A stretch of DNA of 64,000 nucleotides, taken from contig NZ_JALJZV010000003.1 in the NCBI RefSeq assembly GCF_024171535.1, positions 248,001 through 312,000 on the forward strand, in the 5' to 3' direction. This document shows, piece by piece, positions 43,466 through 52,003 of the stretch. The DNA comes from Flavobacterium sp. HSC-61S13. GTDB taxonomy: Bacteria; Bacteroidota; Bacteroidia; Flavobacteriales; Flavobacteriaceae. The notes under the pieces are model-generated. The model saw only the letters and a list, made by a program, of their open reading frames with translations. It did no database searches and had not been told where the DNA came from. A program made the translations under genes and the position numbers. Each line of letters opens with the position of its first letter. The first letter of the stretch is position 1.

Positions 43466-43473
43466 TATATTTG
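43466..43473 (+). promoter_or_regulatory. Candidate -7 box for padR
   Basis: TATATTTG fits TAnnTTTG, 20 nt before the padR ATG at 43493. The palindrome occupies the region where the -33 element would be. Confidence 0.55.
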
Positions 43474-43492
43474 ATTGGATAAAGCACTACAA

Positions 43493-43828
43493 ATGAAAAA
43501 ACAACAGCAATTATATAAAGGAAGTTTGAATGCCATCATCATGCGATTGCTGGAACAAAATGGAAAGATGTACGGTTATGAGATCACTCAGAAAGTAAAG
43601 GAAATCACTGCTGGAGAGATGAACTTGACTGAAGGGGCTTTGTATCCGGCTTTACATAAATTGGAGTCCGAGGGTTTTTTAGACGTGGAAATGGAGCGGG
43701 TTGATGGACGGGTCCGAAAATATTATAAATTGACAGCGTCGGGCATCAAGGAAACCAATCATTTAATTGAGGAACTTGACAATTTTATCAAAAACATGCA
43801 GTCGATAGTAAATTTAAAACTGACTTAA
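43493..43828 (+). CDS. PadR family transcriptional regulator
   Basis: This winged-helix DNA-binding protein starts at the ATG (43493); a TTG 18 bases upstream is in frame but unlikely. The 111 residues include LYKGSLNAIIMRLLEQNGKMYGYEITQKVKEI, LTEGALYPALHKLESEGFLDVEME with the recognition helix, and DGRVRKYYKLTASG (the wing), then a C-terminal dimerisation helix. PadR regulators usually respond to small molecules and repress their neighbours or themselves. The next gene follows after 1 bp, forming a two-gene unit. Confidence 0.92.
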   Translation: MKKQQQLYKGSLNAIIMRLLEQNGKMYGYEITQKVKEITAGEMNLTEGALYPALHKLESEGFLDVEMERVDGRVRKYYKLTASGIKETNHLIEELDNFIKNMQSIVNLKLT

Positions 43829-43829
43829 G

Positions 43830-44489
43830 ATGAAAACGTTAAACACGGAACAAATCGGTACCCTTGAAACAATACTACTTCAAAAGTATAATCTAAAATA
43901 CGATCATTTAAGATTAGAAATTTTGGACCATATCGCTTCCGAAATGGAAGTGCTGATGAACGATGAAGATTTGGGGTTTGAAGTCGCATTAAAAACGGTT
44001 TTCAAATTATGGCATAACGATTTGCAACACAAAAAATTGGGTACATATACAAACACGCCTCGAATGGTTGTAACATTATGGAGGCGATTGGATTTAAATT
44101 ATCTGTTGATGCTTCTCGCTGTATGTGGTTTATCATTTTCTGTGGTATATGCGTTTGATGTTGAGGATGCTGTGGCAAAAGGCGGAATAATAAGCTTGTT
44201 GATTTTTAACTTTTTTATTATCACACGAACGCTGATGCAGGTTTTTAATTCCACTCAAAAAACCGTACTGAATGCATATGTAAAGAGAGGAGTTGTCAGT
44301 TGTTTGGGGTTTAATGTTTATTTGTTGATGATGACGTTTGTATCAAACCGACTGGAGTTTGTTGGTCTTGATTGGGGTATACCTGTGAGTATGTTTTTAG
44401 CTTTAGCGATATCTGTGCGTTTATCAATGGGGTCTTTTCTGATGAAAAAAAGTTTGATTATAGAAGAAAAGACACTTAAGCTTCCATGA
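43830..44489 (+). CDS. PadR-associated membrane protein of unknown function
   Basis: The 219-residue protein has an N-terminal helical soluble region (about 1-75, including LRLEILDHIASEMEVLMNDEDLGFEVAL) and four predicted TM helices (about 85-210). The layout resembles small PadR-linked membrane proteins with a permease-prefix-like domain that are common in Bacteroidota, but I recognise no family firmly. It is translationally adjacent to padR (1-bp gap) and its stop overlaps a short frame-broken ORF (ATGA at 44486). Confidence 0.7.
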   Translation: MKTLNTEQIGTLETILLQKYNLKYDHLRLEILDHIASEMEVLMNDEDLGFEVALKTVFKLWHNDLQHKKLGTYTNTPRMVVTLWRRLDLNYLLMLLAVCGLSFSVVYAFDVEDAVAKGGIISLLIFNFFIITRTLMQVFNSTQKTVLNAYVKRGVVSCLGFNVYLLMMTFVSNRLEFVGLDWGIPVSMFLALAISVRLSMGSFLMKKSLIIEEKTLKLP

Positions 44490-44591
44490 AACAACTTACA
44501 GAAACACATTTTCGAGAGTTGAAGTATTTATAGGCAACACTTATTAGGACACTATTATCAACAAATGTGGAAACGCTTTAAATCCGCTTAA
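44486..44591 (+). pseudogene. Short frame-broken ORF after the PadR pair
   Basis: An ATG overlapping the preceding stop (ATGA) opens MKQLTETHFRELKYL, then TAG at 44531-44533. The +1 frame from about 44526 continues YRQHLLGHYYQQMWKRFKSA to a TAA at 44589-44591. Joining them by skipping one base near 44528 gives about 34 plausible coding-like residues. It may be a decayed third cistron, a single-base assembly error, or chance. Little more can be said without homologues. Confidence 0.35.
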
Positions 44592-44763
44592 AAGGATTGT
44601 TCTTATAAATTTAAGTTAACACAATGATGTAAAGGCGGATATTGATTTATATTTAACACCTAATTTATTTATTATACACGATAATCGCATGAAATGTGAT
44701 TTTGTTGTAGATAAGCTTTGGAACTCCCAGAGGAATCTTCAGATTTAAATATAAAAACCACTT

Positions 44764-47253
44764 ATGAGCTTTAAATTTACTTGTCTATTATTATTGTTTT
44801 CTGTGTTGTCATTTGCTCAAGTTAAGGGGAAAATTACCGATGAAAAAGGGCAGCCTATCGCCTTCGCTAGTATTACTGTCGAAAATACCTCAAGGGGAAC
44901 GTCTTCGAATGAAAAGGGAGAATACGAACTTTTCAATACCCGACAAGAGGGTACTATCTACGTTAATTTTCAATATTTGGGTTATAAAACCCAAAGAATC
45001 GCGGTTTTATTAAAATCTGAAGCAATTGTTTTAAATGTAAAAATGCTTGAAGAAGAATTTATGATGGCGGATATTGTGATTAAGGTCGGAGAGAATTTGG
45101 CAGATCCAATTATTAGAAATGCAATCAAAAGCAAGGATTCGAACACTAAAAACACCTCAAAATTTACTGCGGATTTTTATTCTAAAGGAAATCTTAAGCT
45201 ATTAAAATTACCCAAATTTGTAAGTATTGGTGTAAATGGACAAGAGGAAGTTAATAAAATAGATTCCTTAAATCCCAATGTCATTTATCTGTCGGAAACC
45301 GTGTCAAAAATCACATATCAAAAACCGGATAAGATTAAAGAGCATATCGTAGCATCGAAAATAAGTGGTAACGACAACGGTTATAGTTTTAATACGGCTA
45401 AAGAGACTTTTTATGACTTTTACGATGAAACGATTAATCTTAATAAACGGGTAGATGTTAAGATGATTTCGCCTTTGGCAAAAAATGCCTTTAATTATTA
45501 CAAATATAAACTCGAGGGTACTTTCTTTGACGGTACCTATCTAATCAATAAAATTAAAGTAATACCCAAACGCGACAAAGAACCTGTTTTTGAGGGTTAT
45601 ATATATATCGTTGAAGACAGCTGGGCTATTTATGGTGTCGAACTTGATGCTTTGGGATACCGCATGCAGGAACCGATTATTGACAAGTTGGAATTGGTTC
45701 AAAACTACAGTTATCAAGCATCATTAAAAAACTGGATTAAAAATGTTCAGTCCATCGATTTTATAGGGGGGATGTTGGGAGTAAAACTACAGGCTAAGTT
45801 TTCATATGTGTTTAGCAACTATCATTTTGTGGATCATTTTGATGCCAAAACTTTTTCGAATGAGTTGGTTAGTTTTGATGCGGATGCCAACAAGGTAGAT
45901 CAGTCTTATTGGGACCAACACCGTCAAATTCCGTTGACAGACGAGGAGCAAAAGGACTATCAAGTAAAGGATAGTCTTATGATCATCAAAAACTCTGCGG
46001 CTTATATTGATAGTTTAGATCGCAAGAATAATCGATTTAAAATAGGTGGTTTATTGACGGGTTATACCTATAAAAACACTTTAAAAGGATATACCTTGAG
46101 TTATGAGGGACTTGCAGATATTAAGTCTCTTGGTTTTAATACGGTGCAAGGATGGAATATTGGAAATGAGTTTAAATTTGTAAAAACCAATAAAGACAAA
46201 GGTTCTGTCACAGATATTGGAGCAGTGCTCAACTACGGTTTTGCAGAAGATCGTTTGCGTGCTGTAGGAACGGTTCAACATCTATTTAATAAGATCGATA
46301 GAAAAAAGCTGAGCGTAACCGGAGGAAGCACAATCGCACAGTTTAATGCGGATCAACCCATTTCTAAGTTATTAAATTCTGCTAGTACACTGCTTTTTAA
46401 GGATAATTACATGAAGTTGTATAACCGTGAATTTGTAAACGCAACCTATAGTCAGGAAGTCTACAATGGAATTACGGCTGAGGGGACTTTAGAATACAAT
46501 CAGAGAAAAGCGCTGTTTAACAATACGGACTATGTGATCTTTAATCGCGACAAGGCCTATACTTCAAACCATCCGCTTGATCCTGAAAATTATACCCATG
46601 CCGGTTTTGAACAGCATCATCTTGTGAAGGCTAAGATTGGGGCTCAATTTAATTTTGCTCAAAAATATATCTCCTTACCCAACCAGAAGGTCAATATTCC
46701 AAGTGCCAAATTCCCCGTATTATCGGTCAATTTTGAAAAAGCCTTCGCAGCTTCGGATAATAAATATCAATATGATCTATTGTCGGCGAGTATCACTCAA
46801 GAACTGGGCGTCAGCAATAAAGGAGAATTCAATTATCATTTAAAAGCGGGAAAATTTTTTGGAGCGGATGATATCGCCTTTATGGACTACCACCATTTTA
46901 ATGGCAATCAAACCCATGTTAATTTGGAAGGGAAGTATATGAATGCGTTTAACCTTTTGCCGTACTATGAACTGAGTACAAATAAAGCCTATGCGGAAAT
47001 CCACCTAGAACACAATTTCAAGGGCTATATTATGAACAAAATTCCGCTATTAGATCTGCTTCAATGGAACTTGGTTTTGGGGTATCACAATGCCATTACT
47101 ACGGATAGAAATCCGTATCAGGAATTCACTGCTGGGTTTTCCAATATAGGTATTGGCAAATTTAGAGGTTTACGAGTAGACTATGTTCGCAGTTTGCAGC
47201 ATGGGGTTTCTAAGGACGGTATCATGATTGGTTTAACCTTGCTCAATAAATAG
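44764..47253 (+). CDS. DUF5686 / carboxypeptidase-like regulatory domain outer-membrane protein
   Basis: This 829-residue secreted protein has a signal peptide (about 1-18, LLLLFSVLSFAQ), an N-terminal carboxypeptidase-regulatory-like (CNA-B type) domain (about 19-95, GKITDEKGQPIAFASITVENTSRGTSSNEKGEYEL) and a large C-terminal region of alternating beta-strands ending in a likely outer-membrane barrel (about 400-829). This is the flavobacterial DUF5686 layout. It resembles the plug-less, receptor-like members near TonB-dependent proteins; function unknown. It is alone on this strand. Confidence 0.85.
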   Translation: MSFKFTCLLLLFSVLSFAQVKGKITDEKGQPIAFASITVENTSRGTSSNEKGEYELFNTRQEGTIYVNFQYLGYKTQRIAVLLKSEAIVLNVKMLEEEFMMADIVIKVGENLADPIIRNAIKSKDSNTKNTSKFTADFYSKGNLKLLKLPKFVSIGVNGQEEVNKIDSLNPNVIYLSETVSKITYQKPDKIKEHIVASKISGNDNGYSFNTAKETFYDFYDETINLNKRVDVKMISPLAKNAFNYYKYKLEGTFFDGTYLINKIKVIPKRDKEPVFEGYIYIVEDSWAIYGVELDALGYRMQEPIIDKLELVQNYSYQASLKNWIKNVQSIDFIGGMLGVKLQAKFSYVFSNYHFVDHFDAKTFSNELVSFDADANKVDQSYWDQHRQIPLTDEEQKDYQVKDSLMIIKNSAAYIDSLDRKNNRFKIGGLLTGYTYKNTLKGYTLSYEGLADIKSLGFNTVQGWNIGNEFKFVKTNKDKGSVTDIGAVLNYGFAEDRLRAVGTVQHLFNKIDRKKLSVTGGSTIAQFNADQPISKLLNSASTLLFKDNYMKLYNREFVNATYSQEVYNGITAEGTLEYNQRKALFNNTDYVIFNRDKAYTSNHPLDPENYTHAGFEQHHLVKAKIGAQFNFAQKYISLPNQKVNIPSAKFPVLSVNFEKAFAASDNKYQYDLLSASITQELGVSNKGEFNYHLKAGKFFGADDIAFMDYHHFNGNQTHVNLEGKYMNAFNLLPYYELSTNKAYAEIHLEHNFKGYIMNKIPLLDLLQWNLVLGYHNAITTDRNPYQEFTAGFSNIGIGKFRGLRVDYVRSLQHGVSKDGIMIGLTLLNK

Positions 47254-47341
47254 CTCTTTTGCCAGAGATATCGGTGTTGTAATGAGTTTCTGTCATTCAG
47301 GATCGTTCTTTGTCAAGGATAATAGGCGTATTGCCAGTGAG

Positions 47342-47869
47342 TTATTCTTCGGTATCGGTTTTCGTAATCTGATCAATAGATTGTTCAAACAAATCATCAA
47401 ATAATTTAAATACACTTGGCAGTATATGTTGGGAAACACTTTTATTTACGGTATATAAATACGATTTGTCTAAGGTTTCTTGTGAAGCCATAAAGTTGTT
47501 GTAGTTGACTTTTAGAAAAAGGGTCATTAGAATACAAGCGATCAGTAGGAATTTTAATACTTGAAAAAGTCCGCCAAAAATTCGGTTCAGACCACCGAGG
47601 AAAACAGCTTTAGACAATTGAGTCAGTGTTTTGGCTAACAGTTGAACCAAAACGATTACCAGTAGGAAAGTCAGTACAAATGCTATTAGCGGTAACATTT
47701 TGGTGTCCCAACCTAAAAAATCTTTAATAACTGTGGAGAACTTAATAGCACCGATAAGTCCGATGAGTAGAGATATAAACGAAGCGATGGAAACCCATAG
47801 GCCGTCTGAAAAACCTTTATAAAAACCGTAAACCAATCCAACCAAACACAATAAATCTATCAGTAACAT
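47342..47869 (-). CDS. CvpA family membrane protein
   Basis: The 175-residue protein has four hydrophobic segments and the N-terminal pattern LLIDLLCLVGLVYGFYKGFSDGLWVSIASFISLLIG, with FGGLFQVLKFLLIACILMTL later, which is typical of CvpA/colicin V production proteins. It is thought to act in the inner membrane; the exact role is unclear. It is convergent with the DUF5686 gene (about 90 bp) and divergent from the next gene. Confidence 0.88.
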   Translation of the reverse strand: MLLIDLLCLVGLVYGFYKGFSDGLWVSIASFISLLIGLIGAIKFSTVIKDFLGWDTKMLPLIAFVLTFLLVIVLVQLLAKTLTQLSKAVFLGGLNRIFGGLFQVLKFLLIACILMTLFLKVNYNNFMASQETLDKSYLYTVNKSVSQHILPSVFKLFDDLFEQSIDQITKTDTEE

Positions 47870-47922
47870 TTTTTTCTTAATTTGATGCGAAGATATTATA
47901 AATTCGTTTTACAAGGAAGTAG

Positions 47923-47930
47923 TATCTTTG
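47923..47930 (+). promoter_or_regulatory. Candidate -7 box for the gene at 47950
   Basis: TATCTTTG fits TAnnTTTG, 20 nt before the ATG. The -33 region is AT-rich without a clear TTG. Confidence 0.5.
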
Positions 47931-47949
47931 CAAATAATACAACAGAATT

Positions 47950-48306
47950 ATGGCTAGAGACGAACAGTTAAAAGCGCGCTGGGAATTAGTGGTTGGTTTT
48001 TTATCTACCCGTTTCGCAGATGGCGATATATTAGATTTAGATGCGATTATTTATTTAATCGGAGTACAGGAATTAGGGAAACCAAATCAGAAATATAAAA
48101 AAGACGAAAAATTAAACTTAATGCATATAGCTATTTGCCGCTTGTTAGAGCCTTATGGTTATTATGAGTTTGAACGTTTTGATGATGAAGGTTGGCCACA
48201 CTATACAATTAAGGAACAATTACCAGCTTTAAAAGCCGGTGAGCAGTCGGTTTTGATGAAAGAAGCCATAGTGTCGTATTTTATGGAGAGAGGCATTATC
48301 GAGTAA
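47950..48306 (+). CDS. Conserved Bacteroidota protein of unknown function
   Basis: The 118-residue cytosolic protein begins with a basic helix (ARDEQLKARWELVVGFLSTRFADGDILDLDAIIYLIGVQ) and continues ELGKPNQKYKKDEKLNLMHIAICRLLEPYGYYEFERFDDEGWPHY. It has no transmembrane segment or cysteine motif. I do not recognise a named family, though similar proteins upstream of pheS are common in flavobacteria. Its own promoter-like box precedes it; pheS has a separate one. Confidence 0.75.
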   Translation: MARDEQLKARWELVVGFLSTRFADGDILDLDAIIYLIGVQELGKPNQKYKKDEKLNLMHIAICRLLEPYGYYEFERFDDEGWPHYTIKEQLPALKAGEQSVLMKEAIVSYFMERGIIE

Positions 48307-48365
48307 GATAGTAAATTAATAATTTTTTTTTAAAGTTTATAATTTTCAGTATAATTTAAATGACG

Positions 48366-48373
48366 TAAATTTG
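48366..48373 (+). promoter_or_regulatory. Candidate -7 box for pheS
   Basis: TAAATTTG fits TAnnTTTG, 19 nt before the pheS ATG; a TTTC about 20 nt upstream may stand in for the -33 element. Confidence 0.5.
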
Positions 48374-48391
48374 CGTTTTACTTGACTTAAA

Positions 48392-49411
48392 ATGATTGAT
48401 AAAATAAAAGAGTTTATTGGAGAGGCCCAGAGCTTTTCTGCCGATAACAAAGAAGCGCTTGAATCTTTTCGAATTAAATTCATTTCTAAAAAAGGGATCC
48501 TAAACGACTTGTTTAACGAGTTTAAAACGGTGCCTAATGATCAAAAGAAAGAATTTGGACAAGCGATAAATTTATTAAAAACTACCATTGAGGATAAAGT
48601 AAAATCTATTCAAGATTTTTTGGAATCCAAAGAAGACTCTCAAGGGATTTATGGTGATTTAACGCGTCCTGGAAGTCCGATTAGTTTGGGGTCTAGACAC
48701 CCGATATCCTTGGTGAAAAATCAGGTTATCGACATTTTTTCCAATATTGGATTCAATGTATCAGAGGGACCGGAAATCGAAGACGATTGGCACAATTTCA
48801 CCGCGCTAAATTTCCCAGAATACCATCCAGCACGAGATATGCAGGATACGTTCTTTGTGCAGACCAATCCTGAAATGCAATTGAGAACACATACATCATC
48901 TGTGCAAGTGCGTTATATGGATGAATTCAAACCGCCTTTGAGAACGATTTCTCCGGGTCGTGTTTTTAGAAACGAAGCCATCTCATCGCGTTCACATTGT
49001 ATTTTCCACCAAGTAGAAGGTTTGTATATCGATAAAAACGTATCCTTTGCAGACTTAAAACAAACGCTTCTATACTTTACAAAAGAAATGTTTGGCAAGT
49101 CTAAGATCCGTTTACGTCCGTCTTATTTTCCATTTACAGAGCCTAGTGCTGAGGTAGATATTTACTGGGGACTAAAAACCGAAACCGACTACCGCATTAC
49201 CAAGGGAACCGGATGGTTGGAAATTATGGGATGTGGAATGGTTGATCCAAACGTTTTGAAAAACTGTAATATCGATCCAAACGAGTACAACGGTTTTGCA
49301 TTTGGTATGGGTATCGAACGTATGGCGATGTTGTTATACCAAATTAGTGATATCCGTATGTTTTATGAAAATGATGTACGATTTTTAGAACAATTCAAAT
49401 CTAGCTTCTAG
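48392..49411 (+). CDS. pheS: Phenylalanine--tRNA ligase alpha subunit
   Basis: It forms the alpha2beta2 enzyme that charges tRNA-Phe. At 339 residues, the family norm, it has an N-terminal coiled coil (about 1-95), [20 protein letters not shown], and class II synthetase motifs: motif 2 region [25 protein letters not shown] (about 189-213) and motif 3 [15 protein letters not shown] (about 307-321). pheT is not adjacent. A strong terminator follows, so it appears monocistronic. Confidence 0.97.
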   Translation: MIDKIKEFIGEAQSFSADNKEALESFRIKFISKKGILNDLFNEFKTVPNDQKKEFGQAINLLKTTIEDKVKSIQDFLESKEDSQGIYGDLTRPGSPISLGSRHPISLVKNQVIDIFSNIGFNVSEGPEIEDDWHNFTALNFPEYHPARDMQDTFFVQTNPEMQLRTHTSSVQVRYMDEFKPPLRTISPGRVFRNEAISSRSHCIFHQVEGLYIDKNVSFADLKQTLLYFTKEMFGKSKIRLRPSYFPFTEPSAEVDIYWGLKTETDYRITKGTGWLEIMGCGMVDPNVLKNCNIDPNEYNGFAFGMGIERMAMLLYQISDIRMFYENDVRFLEQFKSSF

Positions 49412-49434
49412 ATTTTTATATACTTTATATGATC

Positions 49435-49466
49435 CCCGTAACAGTCTAACTGTTACGGGTTTTTTT
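49435..49466 (+). terminator. Strong intrinsic terminator after pheS
   Basis: An 11-bp stem CCCGTAACAGT/ACTGTTACGGG (49435-49445 and 49449-49459) has a CTA loop and seven T residues. Confidence 0.92.
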
Positions 49467-49609
49467 ATGCGGCTTCGGGTATAGAAAAAAGCTTATAAAA
49501 TTAACAAGTTCGAAAAAAGTATAATATTTTTTTTATAAAAGCATAATTATGTTATTTTAGCAGATTAAGATAGATATTTAGTTATTAAATTAATATAATA
49601 AATTAGTAT

Positions 49610-50224
49610 ATGAAGCGTATTATTTGTGTATTTCTTGTTCTAGCAGTCGTGTCCTGTACTAGTGACGACAATAAAACGATAGGTGATGAGCGAATAGGGA
49701 GGGATGGTTGGATGTTCTTTCCTGCTATTACTACTGTAGGAATGGATGTTTTAGCATTCAAAATGGACGCGTACGAGTTTGTTTCCCATAATTTACCGAC
49801 TTCTGTAAGTGAGAGTATACCTGATGGTAAATTTTTATTAACTAGTTTGTATAAGCATAATGTCTTAGCTAGAAGTTATGAGTTTCGTGTGTCTTCCCAT
49901 AATCAAAAAATGCAAAGGGCAGAGCGGTTGCAAATTGACTATCTCGGTCCTAATCCATTGCAAGAGGGAGGGAAATATAAAATTGGTGAACTAAAATCAA
50001 AAGAAGATATTGGTTTAGTGACGGTGGTATTTCAAAATTATAGAGCAGCTGTTGAGCGTGTTTACTATAGTGCAATTGAGGGAGAAATGGAGGTCCTTAA
50101 ATTGGATACCGTTGCCAAAGTAATCTCTGGAACGTTTCATTTTTCTGCTGTGATGAAAACAACCAATGATACAATTAAAATTAAGGACGGACGTTTTGAT
50201 TTGTCGTATAGTGATCATTATTAG
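49610..50224 (+). CDS. Lipoprotein of unknown function, paralogue A
   Basis: The 204-residue protein has a lipoprotein signal (MKRIICVFLVLAVVSCTSDD, lipobox Cys16) followed by an acidic linker and a beta-rich domain. Visible pieces are TTVGMDVLAFKMDAYEFVSH (about 42-61) and the C-terminal EGEMEVLKLDTVAKVISGTFHF with DGRFDLSY at the end, a pattern similar to DUF6252-type flavobacterial lipoproteins. It shares these blocks with the gene at 50537. No pathway is indicated. Confidence 0.75.
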   Translation: MKRIICVFLVLAVVSCTSDDNKTIGDERIGRDGWMFFPAITTVGMDVLAFKMDAYEFVSHNLPTSVSESIPDGKFLLTSLYKHNVLARSYEFRVSSHNQKMQRAERLQIDYLGPNPLQEGGKYKIGELKSKEDIGLVTVVFQNYRAAVERVYYSAIEGEMEVLKLDTVAKVISGTFHFSAVMKTTNDTIKIKDGRFDLSYSDHY

Positions 50225-50536
50225 TACAATTTCTTTAATGCGGTAAGCAGTTATAAAAGAAAGCATAATCATACCAAAATATATTAGGAGTCTTTTCGTT
50301 AGTGAAGACTCTTTTTTTGTGACACTTTTGAGTTTTGTAATGGCTGTTTAGAAACTTCAAGCTTATGATATTCATATCACCTTGCTGATTTAAAACTTAT
50401 GAGAAGCAAACAGGGCGATAATACCAGTTCTAAATGTCCTTAGTAAGTGTATCGAATTTTAATATTTTGTCATTTTTTTGACGATAAGCTATTTTATCCG
50501 TTTTTTTAACTGTGTCTGCAAATGAAATTTTAATTT
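50225..50536. other. 312-bp spacer between the two lipoprotein genes
   Basis: It contains the terminator at 50288-50318 and a lower-complexity AT-rich stretch. I see no ORF or RNA gene. A T-rich run (50498-50510) lies before the second gene, whose promoter is not obvious. Confidence 0.5.
50288..50318 (+). terminator. Intrinsic terminator after lipoprotein A
   Basis: The stem GAGTCTT/AAGACTC (50288-50294 and 50305-50311), with a 10-nt loop, is followed by seven T residues. Confidence 0.75.
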
Positions 50537-51151
50537 ATGAAAAAAATTATTTTAACGCTATTCGGAATCGGATTGTGTTTAGGATCTTGTTCTAGTGATG
50601 ATGATGCAGTGGAAATTAGTGTTTGTCCGCCTCCAATTGAATACATGACCTATCCAGAGGTTACAACAGCGGGTAGGGCTACTCTGGCTTTTAAGATGGG
50701 AGCAAGAGAGTTTATATCCTGCCTTTCTTCTCAATGTTTGCCTGTTGAGAGTAAGATCACAGCTGAATCTCCTATACAGCCCATTTACAAAATGCGTTAT
50801 TATTTAGAAGCGTATACTCAACAATATGTATTAAGAATTATCGCTAATAATCAAAGGAATTATCTAGACTCCTTTGTTTTGGATTATCGATCTGTAAACC
50901 CGATAAAAGAAGGAGACAAGTTAGCCTTCTCTGGAAGTCAGGAAGACGGTGTTGTTTTCGCGATTTATAATAGTAGTGTAGACCAAAGAAGTTATGGTTG
51001 TACTGAGGGAGAGATTGAAATTGTAAAATTAGATACTGAAAACAAAATTATGTCTGGGATTTTCAACTTCAAAGCGGAAGATCAAAACAATCGAAATAAC
51101 ATAATTACCGCAAAAGCAGGTCGTTTCGATATTTTGTACAGACCCATGTAG
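50537..51151 (+). CDS. Lipoprotein of unknown function, paralogue B
   Basis: It is a paralogue of the upstream gene with the same length (204 residues) and organisation: lipoprotein signal (MKKIILTLFGIGLCLGSCSSDD), VTTAGRATLAFKMGAREFIS, and GEIEIVKLDTENKIMSGIFNF with AGRFDILY at the end. Several cysteines occur in its middle (two close together in SCLSSQCLP), absent from copy A. The gene ends beside the array of 8-nt units. Confidence 0.75.
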   Translation: MKKIILTLFGIGLCLGSCSSDDDAVEISVCPPPIEYMTYPEVTTAGRATLAFKMGAREFISCLSSQCLPVESKITAESPIQPIYKMRYYLEAYTQQYVLRIIANNQRNYLDSFVLDYRSVNPIKEGDKLAFSGSQEDGVVFAIYNSSVDQRSYGCTEGEIEIVKLDTENKIMSGIFNFKAEDQNNRNNIITAKAGRFDILYRPM

Positions 51152-51239
51152 GTCTATGAGCCTATTTACCTATAAGATGATACGCGAATAGACGTATCAG
51201 CCTATTCGCGTATCATCTTATTTGCATATCCGCGTATCT
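51152..51239. repeat. Array of eleven degenerate 8-nt units with a perfect 20-bp inverted repeat
   Basis: In the phase starting at 51152 the sequence splits into 8-nt units: GTCTATGA, GCCTATTT, ACCTATAA, then GATGATAC and GCGAATAG, then ACGTATCA, GCCTATTC, GCGTATCA, TCTTATTT, GCATATCC, GCGTATCT. Most follow the pattern GCnTATnn; the pair GATGATAC-GCGAATAG is the reverse complement of the same motif. Bases 51172-51191 and 51202-51221 form a perfect 20-bp stem with a 10-nt loop. It lies between two convergent genes and reaches the batE stop, so it may also act as a terminator. Confidence 0.7.
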
Positions 51240-51996
51240 ACTTAATTTCTCTAAAACTGGCTTTCAAAATCCAACCCGTATTCTGATTATTCAATTTAAC
51301 CTTAGTCCACAGTGATTTTTCTTCGAGTATAAGTACTTTAGTGCCTTCATGAAGCGTTGCGAGCGTTTTAGAACTGTTTTTCGCATCGGCCTTAAGTTCT
51401 ATCTTATCTGTGAAGATAATGCCGGTACGGTAGTTTTTTACGTATTCTTGTTCCAAGTAAGCACTACTTATCGTAAACACCGCTCCAAGTCCAAAGAGTA
51501 TCATCAACCCAAAAAACAAGCGTTTAATACTGCTGTTGTTGGCTAAGAAATATCCGATGTAGCAAAGCAAGATCAAAAAAGCGGCAGCTACACTCAGCCA
51601 GGCCCAGCTATCATACGAAAGGGCTTTCAAGCTGTTGTGAATAATCTCTTTTGAGCCGAGGCTGCGGACTACGGGAATATCGTCTAAAATTGTTTTTTGA
51701 GCAAAGCCCAAATTGGTTTTTATCGCTATATCATCCGGATCGAGTAATAATGCTTTTTCGAAATGGTAGATCGATGGAGCTGTTTGATGCAATTTATAAT
51801 AGGCATTACCCAGATTAAAATGCAACTCTGCAGATTCCTTACCATTTTCAATCAGTTTGAGATAACGCGCTACCGCATCTTCATAATTACCTTGTTGATA
51901 AAGGGTATTGGCGTTTTGAAATTCCGGATCTATTGTTGCTGTTTGTGCCCAGCTATAAGAGCTTAAAAACAATAGAATATAAATAAATTTTTTCAT
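51238..51996 (-). CDS. batE: BatE: TPR and SH3-like domain membrane protein
   Basis: The 252-residue protein has a signal peptide (about 1-17), TPR repeats (about 22-105, YQQGNYEDAVARYLKLIENGKESAELHFNLGNAYYKL), two TM helices (about 133-185) and a C-terminal SH3-like domain (about 190-250, LATLHEGTKVLILEEKSLWTKVKL). This domain order is that of BatE, the terminal gene of Bacteroidota aerotolerance (Bat) operons. It is the last gene of the minus-strand operon; batD precedes it after 7 bp. Confidence 0.85.
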   Translation of the reverse strand: MKKFIYILLFLSSYSWAQTATIDPEFQNANTLYQQGNYEDAVARYLKLIENGKESAELHFNLGNAYYKLHQTAPSIYHFEKALLLDPDDIAIKTNLGFAQKTILDDIPVVRSLGSKEIIHNSLKALSYDSWAWLSVAAAFLILLCYIGYFLANNSSIKRLFFGLMILFGLGAVFTISSAYLEQEYVKNYRTGIIFTDKIELKADAKNSSKTLATLHEGTKVLILEEKSLWTKVKLNNQNTGWILKASFREIK

Positions 51997-52003
51997 GATT
52001 ATT

